Shown one piece after another: positions 33,646 through 39,636 of a DNA stretch of 39,636 bases. The translations under genes were made by a program, and so were the position numbers. This stretch comes from JANQLU01 sp964434955 (GTDB lineage: Bacteria > Planctomycetota > Planctomycetia > Pirellulales > Pirellulaceae). Position 1 is the stretch's first letter, and each line of letters opens with the position of its first letter. The notes under the pieces were generated by a model. The model made no database searches and was not told the origin of the DNA. It saw nothing but the letters and a program-made list of their open reading frames with translations. The stretch covers positions 1-39,636 of the forward strand of contig CAYSXI010000024.1 of the NCBI GenBank assembly GCA_964434955.1, read 5' to 3'.

Positions 33646-34179
33646 TCAAGTCGCTTCGAGCTGAACACCCAATCCGTCAGCAACCCGATTCACGAACGCG
33701 AAATAGGCCACGATGCAGCAAAGGTCGTGAACCGCCAAATCGGTAAAGCCCAGCTTTCGCAGGCGTTCGATCATCTGCTCAGTTACCTTGTTGGGAGTTA
33801 TCGTCAGCGTGATCGCATAGTCCAACATCGCTTGATCGGCTTCGCTCAGGTAGTCCGCGCGATGATTGGATTCCAGTTCTGAGCTTGCGAGTTCGGCCTC
33901 CGCATCGGTCATGCCTTGTCGAATCAACTCCTGGCGAAGACCTCGCCGATGGTGGACAACTCAGTAATGGCATTCGTTGATGCTTGAGACGACGGTGGCG
34001 ACCGTCTCGCGCTGCACACGAGTCAACGGCCCCCGGCGATGCATAAGCTCCACGTAAAGTTCATAGTGGAGCTTCATGACCCGCGAATGAATCCCGTGCA
34101 CCTGAATGATGTTGTCACGATCATTAACCCGATCGGATTCGGGAATGGCGTCAAGCGATTGATAGGGAATGTATGCCAT
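33646..34179 (-). CDS. AhpD-like selenoprotein candidate (CxxU) with in-frame TGA
   Basis: Read through one TGA (33961-33963), this is a 177-residue protein of the AhpD/carboxymuconolactone-decarboxylase peroxidase-related family. Both parts share a frame and each looks well conserved: RVQRETVATVVSSINECHY before the TGA and VVHHRRGLRQELIRQGMTDAE after it. The family motif expected here is CxxC followed by V-x-HH; Cys70 is present and the TGA takes position 73, the second cysteine. A hairpin suited to a bacterial SECIS follows. I infer selenocysteine and a CxxU redox centre acting on peroxides or disulfides. The start at 34179 has GGAG seven bases upstream. It lies 44 bp after bioD on the same strand, convergent to fmt. 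If selenium insertion is absent, the product would stop at residue 72. Confidence 0.8.
33933..33963 (-). promoter_or_regulatory. bacterial SECIS element following the Sec UGA
   Basis: Starting at the UGA, 18 nt precede a GGUCU apical loop (33938-33942), closed by the perfect 5-bp stem GGCGA/UCGCC (33943-33947 with 33933-33937). The loop and the UGA-to-loop distance equal those I recall for the E. coli fdhF SECIS. SelB would bind here to recruit Sec-tRNA. The comparison is from memory and was not computed. Confidence 0.78.
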
Positions 34180-34223
34180 GGCAAGACTCCACTTTCCGGA
34201 AACAATTCGTTGACTGGAAGTCG

Positions 34224-34958
34224 TCAATCGTTCTGCTGCGTTGCCAACGCGTACCAATCGATTTCGGATTCGAACTGTTGGTCTTCGTAGTGCAGGTGAG
34301 CCAGGACGGGTACATGGGCCCGCTTGGCGATCTCCTCACGGTTGCTCGATTGGCTCATATCGTCTTGAAAAGATTGTGCGTCATTCAAGACGATCCCGGC
34401 AACATCGATACCGTCTCGGAAGCAACTTGCTGTGATCAAGGTTTGCAGGGTCTGATTGATCGTCCCAAGGACGTTTGGTGTTACAACGACAACCGGGTAA
34501 CCGAACTCGAACGCGAGGTCGGCAACATATTCATCGTCAGACAAGGGTGACATCAATCCACCGGCACCTTCCACAACAACGATGTCGCACCGGCCACACC
34601 AAACGGAGATTCCCGTTCGCAGCAGCTGGGTGTCCATGGCTTTCCCCTCAACTCGAGCCGCGAGATGAGGCGCCAAAGGCGCGCGAAACGGCTGGGGGCA
34701 GACTTGTTCAATCGTGAGTGGTTGGCCTGCGGCTTGCCAGAGTGCCAAAGCGTCCTCGGACATGATGACTTTTCCATCGGTCACGCAGTCCGAAGCGGTC
34801 GGTTTGTACACGCCGACACGGTACCCGGCAGCCACCAAGGCTTTCACGATCAATATTCCGGCGTACGTTTTGCCAACTTCGGTGTCGGTACCAGCGATAA
34901 ACAGACCCACCGGTGGTTTTTCAAAAGAAGCAATTGGCTCAGGAGGTGATTCCGTCAT
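34224..34958 (-). CDS. bioD: dethiobiotin synthetase
   Basis: The 244-aa protein has the BioD P-loop GTDTEVGKT (residues 23-31), the region YKPTASDC with the conserved Lys, and the phrases PFRAPLAPHLAA and VVVEGAGGLMSPL typical of the family. It closes the ureido ring of biotin from 7,8-diaminopelargonate, CO2 and ATP. The start at 34958 gives the family N-terminus after a short Pro/Glu-rich lead; the open frame upstream to 35093 overlaps the divergent aguB gene and is rejected. No other bio genes are present. The selenoprotein gene follows at 44 bp, and aguB diverges across 94 bp. Confidence 0.93.
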   Translation of the reverse strand: MTESPPEPIASFEKPPVGLFIAGTDTEVGKTYAGILIVKALVAAGYRVGVYKPTASDCVTDGKVIMSEDALALWQAAGQPLTIEQVCPQPFRAPLAPHLAARVEGKAMDTQLLRTGISVWCGRCDIVVVEGAGGLMSPLSDDEYVADLAFEFGYPVVVVTPNVLGTINQTLQTLITASCFRDGIDVAGIVLNDAQSFQDDMSQSSNREEIAKRAHVPVLAHLHYEDQQFESEIDWYALATQQND

Positions 34959-35052
34959 TGAGTTTCCAAAGGGTCCATTAGAGAATGAGCGAGTGGGCAA
35001 GTTCGGCCGCGGCCAAACAGCCATTCTGTTGTTCGAGAAGTAAATTGCCAAG

Positions 35053-35943
35053 ATGTCCGCTCCTGCAAACCGTTTGACTCCCATCGCTCTCATTCAATCC
35101 GAATGCGGAACGGACCCCGCCAGCAATCGGCAGGAGACCTACGCAAGGATTGAAGAAGCCGCAAATTCCGGCAGCAAAATCGTTTGTCTCCAAGAGCTTT
35201 TTGCGACCAAGTACCTCTGTCAGGAAGAAGATCACGCCCAGTTCCAATTCGCGGAAACCATCCCGGGCGAAACCACGAGAACCCTGGGGCATCTTGCGAA
35301 AAGCCACGAAGTCGTGATCATCGCCAGCCTTTTTGAACAGAGGGCAGCCGGCGTTTACCACAACACGGCGGTCGTGATCGACGCGGATGGTTCGCTCATC
35401 GGCAAGTATCGCAAGATGCACATTCCCGATGATCCCGGCTACTACGAAAAATTCTATTTCACTCCCGGTGATTTGGGGTTTCGCGTGTTTGAAACACGAT
35501 TCGCCAAAATCGGCGTGTGCATTTGTTGGGATCAGTGGTTTCCCGAAGCTGCACGACTGACAGCGCTTCTGGGTGCCGAGTTGATTGTGTATCCGACGGC
35601 TATCGGCTGGCTATCGGAAGACAAAACGACGTATGGCGAAAGCCAGACTTCCGCTTGGAAAACCATGTTGCGTTCGCATGCGATCGCTAACGGCGTATTT
35701 GTTGCAGCTCCCAATCGCGTCGGCACGGAGGGCAATATCGAGTTCTGGGGAAATAGCCTGCTCGTTGATCCTTATGGAGAAACAATTGCAACCGGTTCGT
35801 CGGATCAAGCTCAGATCATTCAGGGCGATGCCGATTTTTCCCTGATCGATGTTGCTCGCACGCACTGGCCCTTTCTTCGCGATCGTCGAATTGACGCCTA
35901 CCAAGGGCTCGATCAACGATTGCTTGATCAAGCCGACAAATGA
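35053..35943 (+). CDS. aguB: N-carbamoylputrescine amidase (nitrilase superfamily)
   Basis: The 296-aa protein carries the nitrilase triad: Glu48 in LQELF, Lys121 in KYRKMHIPDD, and Cys158 in CICWDQWFPE. The MHIPDDPGYYEKFYFTPGD stretch and DQWFPEAAR are characteristic of N-carbamoylputrescine amidase, which makes putrescine from the agmatine deiminase product. AguA, the usual partner, is not in this window. The amidohydrolase gene follows with one base between stop and start, suggesting translational coupling. Confidence 0.93.
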   Translation: MSAPANRLTPIALIQSECGTDPASNRQETYARIEEAANSGSKIVCLQELFATKYLCQEEDHAQFQFAETIPGETTRTLGHLAKSHEVVIIASLFEQRAAGVYHNTAVVIDADGSLIGKYRKMHIPDDPGYYEKFYFTPGDLGFRVFETRFAKIGVCICWDQWFPEAARLTALLGAELIVYPTAIGWLSEDKTTYGESQTSAWKTMLRSHAIANGVFVAAPNRVGTEGNIEFWGNSLLVDPYGETIATGSSDQAQIIQGDADFSLIDVARTHWPFLRDRRIDAYQGLDQRLLDQADK

Positions 35944-35944
35944 A

Positions 35945-37222
35945 ATGCGGATCATGAAAAACTTTCCTGTTTATTTCTTTGCGTTAATGCTATTGAACTT
36001 GGTCGTGTTGGGAGGGTTCCGGTACGGTCGCCAGCCGAATTCTTCGGCAAAAGCCTTGCCAATCACTCGGGATGTGGCCAAGTTGGCATCGACGGCCCAG
36101 GACGATCAGGAAAAGGAAGATTTGCTGCTCAAGGACTTTCGTCCAAGGTCCATGCTCAAAGGCAAAACGACGAAACTTACTGCCGCCAGCCTTCCCGCAA
36201 TCGATGTCCACACTCATTTTGGCTATCGGTTGAAAGGAGACAACGAAAAGTTGGATTCCTTTGTCGATGCGATGAACCGAAACAACATTGCCATCTGTGT
36301 AAGCCTCGACGCACAACTCGGCGAAGCCTTTGAGGATCACACGGACTACCTGTGGAAGAACCACAAGGATCGGTTTGCCGTGTTTGCTCGAGTCGACTGG
36401 GTAGGTGACGGAAAACGAGATGACCCATCAACTTGGGCCTGTCACCGAACGGACTTCGGAAGGCGGACTTCGTTGCAGTTGCGCGAAGCCGTTCGAAGGG
36501 GAGCTTGTGGATTGAAGTTGACGAAGCAATTCGGGCTCGGTTACAAAAATCCGAACGGCTCCCTGATCAAAATTGACGATCGACGTTGGGATTCAATCTG
36601 GAAAACCTGCGGCGAACTTGGAATTCCGGTCATCGTTCATACGGCCGATCCCGCGGCATTTTTTGAACCCACCGACAGAAACAACGAGCGCTGGGAAGAA
36701 CTGTCACGGCATTCGGACTGGAGTTTTCACGGGGATTCGTTTCCAAGTCGCGAAGAGTTGTTGGATGCCAGAAATCGAATCATCGAGCGACATCCGCAAA
36801 CAAAATTTATCTGTGCCCATCTCGCAAACAACCCAGAAGATCTTCGAACGGTCGCGAGATGGTTGGACAAGTATCCCAACATGTACGTCGAGATCGCCTC
36901 GCGAATTGGCGAACTTGGGCGGCAACCTTATTCGACTCGCGAGTTTCTGATCGACTATCGCGATCGAGTCCTTTTTGGGACGGACGGACCCTGGCCCGAA
37001 TTGCGGTTGAGCTACTACTGGCGTTTTCTTGAAACGTTTGACGAATACTTTCCCTACGCTGAAAAAGAGTTTCCGCCCCAGGGTTTCTGGCGTATCTACG
37101 GTGTCGGTTTGCCCCGTCATGTGTTGTCGCAAATCTATTTTCAGAATGCGTTGCGCGTGATTCCCGGGCTGAACGAAAAGTATCGTCGGGCGCGCATCGC
37201 GATTCAGGAGTCGAAACGCTGA
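35945..37222 (+). CDS. exported amidohydrolase (Amidohydro_2 / TIM-barrel)
   Basis: The 425-aa protein has an N-terminal hydrophobic segment (about residues 7-24), either a signal peptide or an anchor, then an amidohydrolase-2 TIM barrel. Metal-site residues are visible: His89 and His91 in DVHTHFG, His232 in VIVHTAD, His292 in FICAHLANNP and Asp347 in LFGTDGPW. Members of this family include decarboxylases and hydrolases acting on carboxylic or lactone rings; the substrate is not deducible. The ATG at 35945 follows the aguB stop by one base; a second ATG at 35954 is possible. The tight linkage to aguB contrasts with the predicted export, so a shared pathway is uncertain. Confidence 0.85.
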   Translation: MRIMKNFPVYFFALMLLNLVVLGGFRYGRQPNSSAKALPITRDVAKLASTAQDDQEKEDLLLKDFRPRSMLKGKTTKLTAASLPAIDVHTHFGYRLKGDNEKLDSFVDAMNRNNIAICVSLDAQLGEAFEDHTDYLWKNHKDRFAVFARVDWVGDGKRDDPSTWACHRTDFGRRTSLQLREAVRRGACGLKLTKQFGLGYKNPNGSLIKIDDRRWDSIWKTCGELGIPVIVHTADPAAFFEPTDRNNERWEELSRHSDWSFHGDSFPSREELLDARNRIIERHPQTKFICAHLANNPEDLRTVARWLDKYPNMYVEIASRIGELGRQPYSTREFLIDYRDRVLFGTDGPWPELRLSYYWRFLETFDEYFPYAEKEFPPQGFWRIYGVGLPRHVLSQIYFQNALRVIPGLNEKYRRARIAIQESKR

Positions 37223-37485
37223 CAACCAGGCGATTCAAACCTCGCACGCCGGTTTTGACTTGCCCTAGCCCCAGCAACTTCCGCTTGGCACTCAAACCGT
37301 GGGCAAAAACCCTTCAAAATACACAAGATAGGCAAAACTTTCATTTTTAAATGCCTTTGCTGAAAACTCCGTCAAGATCTTCCGATTGTAAGTATTTGAA
37401 CGAACAATCTCGGCTCGTTTTTTTGCTGCCATCCGAAATTGGTTCGTTGGATAAGACCCAAATCTATTCAATTGATGGTGGAAAC

Positions 37486-38532
37486 ATGTTGAAGAAAATC
37501 ATTGGCGGACCGCTGTTGGCGGCATTGTCGCTGCTCATGCTTCCGATGGTTGCCAATGCGCAATCTTTCGGAACTCCTCAAGTACAATTCGCTGGCAATC
37601 CTTATCAGCAAGATCAGCCTCAAGGCCAGACCGGAGGAACACTGTCCGATCAAGGACAGGGACAAGCCCAGGTTCAACCACAACCTCAATCGGCATCGAA
37701 TACGTATTTCTCAGAGCCGGTTTACTCCGGTGGATTCAACTTGCTCCGCCCCAGCGATCATGGTTTCGATAGCATGATCAGCCCGATGACAAATCCGCTG
37801 TTCTTTGAAGATCCGAGAACACTTACGGAAGCCCGCGCGATCTATGCGAATCACAATGTTCCCGCAGCCGTCGGTGGCGGATCCGTCCACTTCATGGCCG
37901 TACAAATGCGATTCGCAATCAACGATCGCCTTTCGCTCATCGCCACCAAGGATGGTTACATGACTTCCACCAACCCGTTGATCGACGATGGTTGGGCGGA
38001 TGTCGCGCTGGGTTTCAAATTGAATCTGTTTCGCGACCCTTACCAGCAGAGCATCACGAGTGTCGGTTTCACTTATGACATTCCCGTCGGCTCGACCCGA
38101 TCGTTGCAGGGCAACGGCGATGGCGAATTTCATTTGTTCTTTTCATCGGCTCGCAAGTTGACGCAGAATATCAATTGGATCACCGCCGGCGGCATCCGAC
38201 TTCCTTTGGATGGAAACGCCGAAAGCACATCGACCTACTCTTCGAACCATATCGACTTCCGAATGACCCAACGAACCTACTTGTTGGCGGAATGCAACTG
38301 GTTCCATTGGATCGATAATGGTGGAAATGCGGCAACGGGAGGCATCGAAGGCCATGATCTTTTCAACTTCGGCTCCAACGCAGTGGATGGCAACAGCCTG
38401 TTGACAATTGCCGCTGGTGGCAAATTCAAACCTGGCGCGCATTCCGAGCTGGGGGTTGCTTTCGAAGTTCCCGTTGGACGGCAACACATTACTTCGAGTC
38501 GACTGACTGCCGATTGGATCATTCGCTATTAG
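37486..38532 (+). CDS. outer-membrane beta-barrel-like protein
   Basis: The 348-aa protein has a signal peptide (about residues 1-25, ending VANAQS), a Gln/Pro-rich linker (about 30-70), and a C-terminal region of alternating hydrophobic strands (VHFMAVQMRFAINDRLSLIATKDGY, WADVALGFKLNLF, SITSVGFTYDIPVG, SELGVAFEVPVG) ending DWIIRY with a C-terminal aromatic, as in outer-membrane barrels. Resembles the porin/transporter-type barrels common in planctomycetes. The specific function is unknown. The ATG at 37486 follows a GGTGGA stretch; the longer open frame from 37351 lacks a signal at its N-terminus. A strong terminator follows. Confidence 0.8.
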   Translation: MLKKIIGGPLLAALSLLMLPMVANAQSFGTPQVQFAGNPYQQDQPQGQTGGTLSDQGQGQAQVQPQPQSASNTYFSEPVYSGGFNLLRPSDHGFDSMISPMTNPLFFEDPRTLTEARAIYANHNVPAAVGGGSVHFMAVQMRFAINDRLSLIATKDGYMTSTNPLIDDGWADVALGFKLNLFRDPYQQSITSVGFTYDIPVGSTRSLQGNGDGEFHLFFSSARKLTQNINWITAGGIRLPLDGNAESTSTYSSNHIDFRMTQRTYLLAECNWFHWIDNGGNAATGGIEGHDLFNFGSNAVDGNSLLTIAAGGKFKPGAHSELGVAFEVPVGRQHITSSRLTADWIIRY

Positions 38533-38572
38533 CGAACGCGAAGTCCTCGAAAAAGCAAACCAAGGTAACCAG

Positions 38573-38601
38573 AAGCCCGCGCCTTTCGGCCGGGCTTTTT
38601 T
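38573..38601 (+). terminator. rho-independent terminator
   Basis: AAGCCCG pairs with CGGGCTT and an inner GCC/GGC pair extends the stem, followed by a T run. It ends the barrel-protein gene 40 bp upstream. Confidence 0.92.
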
Positions 38602-38604
38602 AGT

Positions 38605-38634
38605 GACAATCACAAAGCGCAAGCGGGTGGTTCG
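38605..38634 (+). repeat. dispersed repeat copy 8
   Basis: A diverged copy whose right part (AAAGCGCAAGCGGGTGGTTC) is clear. It begins right after the terminator. Confidence 0.65.
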
Positions 38635-38641
38635 ACCGCCT

Positions 38642-38668
38642 CATACAAGCACGAAGCGCAAACAATCG
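38642..38668 (+). repeat. dispersed repeat copy 9
   Basis: The left half is exact (TCATACAAGCACGAAGCGCAA); the right half is diverged. Confidence 0.7.
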
Positions 38669-38680
38669 GTTAACCCCGCC

Positions 38681-38712
38681 CCATACAAGCACGAAGCGCG
38701 AGCGAGTGGTTC
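38681..38712 (+). repeat. dispersed repeat copy 10
   Basis: Nearly exact copy with one change (GCGCGAGCG), followed by GACCGC as after copy 8. Copies 8, 9 and 10 follow each other at about 40-bp intervals. Confidence 0.8.
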
Positions 38713-38718
38713 GACCGC

Positions 38719-38756
38719 GCAATACATTTCCAACCGTGCAATACGTTTCCAACCGC
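38719..38756. repeat. 19-bp tandem repeat, two units
   Basis: Two 19-bp units (38719-38737 and 38738-38756), each starting GCAATAC and containing TTTCCAACCG, differ at two positions. They directly follow repeat copy 10. Confidence 0.7.
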
Positions 38757-38813
38757 GATGGATTCGACCAAACGGCCTCTGAATACCCGATCCGGAATCC
38801 ACGACCACTGGGT

Positions 38814-39023
38814 TTACCAAACCCCCTGCTTGCCCATCAGGCCAATCAACATGATCAGGAAGCCGAGAAATCCGACCGAAAAAGCCATGATGTCATAAAC
38901 GCGCCATTCGGTGGCCCATAAATACAGGATCGCCCAGGTCGTTCCGCCGAGAAACATCAGCGCACCGAACCCAACGATCCCCCAGTTAACGCCCCAGATC
39001 ACCTTTTTCTTTCTGGCCATCAT
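38814..39023 (-). CDS. small two-helix membrane protein, unknown
   Basis: A protein of about 69 residues with a basic N-terminus (MARKKK) and two transmembrane helices (WGIVGFGALMFLGGTTWAIL and IMAFSVGFLGFLIMLIGLMG). The start could be either ATG of the pair at 39023/39020, or an upstream in-frame TTG at 39032. It follows the PhoH-type ATPase gene after 36 bp on the same strand, so the two are likely co-transcribed. I do not recognise a family. Confidence 0.7.
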   Translation of the reverse strand: MMARKKKVIWGVNWGIVGFGALMFLGGTTWAILYLWATEWRVYDIMAFSVGFLGFLIMLIGLMGKQGVW

Positions 39024-39059
39024 CTCACTCAATATTAAACGAAAGACATTGGCCCCATT

Positions 39060-39636
39060 TTACAGGAGATCGCTTGCCAAATCGGCAAGTTCGCTGCGTT
39101 CGCCCTTCTCCAGCGTGATATGTGAGTAAATGGGCTGCCCGACCATTCGGCTAATCAAGTAGCTAAGCCCGTTTGATTGCGAATCGAGATAAGGGTGGTC
39201 AATTTGCTGGATGTCACCGGTCAAGACAATTTTCGTGCCTTCACCGGCCCTCGTGATGATCGTTTTAACTTCGTGGGGCGTCAGGTTTTGGGCCTCATCA
39301 ATGATAAAGAATGTCTTTTGCAAACTTCGACCACGAATGTAGGCGAGCGGAGCGATCACCAGTTTTTCGGTTTCCAGCATTTCCGAGATCCGTTCGGCGT
39401 TGGGATCATCTCCACTGAATTGATGGCGAATCACGGAGAGGTTGTCGTAAAGCGGCTGCATGTAGGGATCGAGTTTGGCCGAGATATCGCCCGGCAAATA
39501 ACCAAGGTCCTTGTTGCTCAGTGGCACGACCGGGCGAGCCAGCAGGATCTGGCGATAGCGAGAACGACGATGAAGTGCACCCGCCAATGCCAGAAGCGTC
39601 GGACCCGGGCCCGCTTTTCCCGCAAGCGTGAGCAGC
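39060..39636 (-). CDS. PhoH-family ATPase, 5' part beyond the window edge
   Basis: The visible 191 C-terminal residues are the PhoH ATPase domain: RPVVPLSNKDLGYLPGD, a region QPLYDNLSVI, Walker B IIDEAQNLTPHEVKTIITRAGEGTKIVLTGD, and a C-terminal Glu-rich end. In this branch (PIN-PhoH, PhoH2/YlaK-like) the N-terminus usually carries a PIN nuclease domain, which would lie outside this window. PhoH2 proteins are reported as RNA helicase/RNase toxins. The Walker A, near the edge at about 39600-39623 on the minus strand, reads GKAGPGPT where the family has GKAGTGKT, so the ATP-binding lysine seems replaced by proline. Frame and stop are clear; the start is not visible. Confidence 0.88.
   Translation of the reverse strand, partial: LLTLAGKAGPGPTLLALAGALHRRSRYRQILLARPVVPLSNKDLGYLPGDISAKLDPYMQPLYDNLSVIRHQFSGDDPNAERISEMLETEKLVIAPLAYIRGRSLQKTFFIIDEAQNLTPHEVKTIITRAGEGTKIVLTGDIQQIDHPYLDSQSNGLSYLISRMVGQPIYSHITLEKGERSELADLASDLL

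Noticed and set aside
33646..33960. AhpD-like gene as a nonsense pseudogene or two separate genes
   Set aside because: Frame is kept, both halves look conserved, the TGA is exactly at a redox cysteine and a SECIS-like hairpin follows. Selenocysteine explains all of this at once.
34959..35093. Longer bioD overlapping the divergent aguB gene
   Set aside because: It would run into the aguB coding region; the P-loop position fits the start at 34958.
35849..35944. Longer amidohydrolase overlapping aguB
   Set aside because: The extension overlaps the conserved end of aguB in another frame, and the signal-like segment starts only after 35945.
38605..38756. Possible CRISPR array
   Set aside because: Repeats are uneven, spacers are about 10 bp or less, and no cas genes are present; the same repeat is dispersed elsewhere.

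Overview
The window looks like a chromosomal segment of a planctomycete, probably of the Pirellulales/Pirellulaceae type. The signs are a paired PSCyt1-PSCyt2-PSD1 (DUF1549/DUF1553) cytochrome-domain protein and Tat-exported DUF1501 protein, EF-hand motifs added to unrelated envelope proteins, lipoprotein and outer-membrane proteins of unusual length, weak Shine-Dalgarno sequences, and a roughly 30-bp dispersed intergenic repeat. Base composition is moderate (my estimate is low-to-mid 50s % GC) and fairly even, apart from an AT-rich patch near 31.6-32.0 kb. No phage, IS element, CRISPR array, rRNA or tRNA was found.

Layout. 0.4-3.7 kb: sodium:solute symporter, secreted glycerophosphodiester phosphodiesterase, ribosomal protein L21. 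3.9-11.4 kb (minus strand): a tripartite MacAB-TolC-like efflux system in the order TolC-like lipoprotein, HlyD/MacA-like adaptor, ABC ATPase, FtsX-like permease. The TolC-like protein is twice the usual size, and the adaptor carries EF-hands and an RGG-type tail. 11.8-19.3 kb (plus): a two-helix membrane/coiled-coil protein, a rhomboid protease with EF-hands in its first loop, and the PSD1/DUF1501 pair. 19.6-22.0 kb (minus): alpha/beta-hydrolase lipoprotein and the tRNA methylthiotransferase MiaB. 22.5-23.2 kb: a secreted Lys/Glu-rich protein. 23.6-31.1 kb (minus): folK, glgA, galT, a GH57 glucanotransferase/amylase and an HTTM membrane protein, a glycogen and sugar-phosphate cluster. 32.0-33.6 kb: def-fmt. 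33.6-35.0 kb (minus): bioD and an AhpD-like gene. 35.1-38.5 kb (plus): aguB, an exported amidohydrolase and an outer-membrane-barrel-like protein. 38.8 kb to the end (minus): a small membrane protein and the 3' part of a PhoH-type ATPase.

The most striking observation is at 33646-34179. An AhpD/carboxymuconolactone-decarboxylase-family gene looks split by a stop, but both halves share one frame. The TGA lies exactly at the second cysteine of the CxxC redox motif (C-H-Y-TGA) and is followed by a hairpin with a GGUCU apical loop 18 nt downstream, the geometry and loop I recall for the E. coli fdhF SECIS. I read it as a selenoprotein (CxxU), not a pseudogene.

Other points worth attention are the EF-hand rhomboid, the EF-hand/RGG efflux adaptor, the giant TolC-like lipoprotein, a FolK with an unrecognised C-terminal domain, a terminator with no clear gene in front of it, a 13-nt sequence shared by three terminators, and a PhoH-like ATPase whose Walker A lysine appears to be proline.
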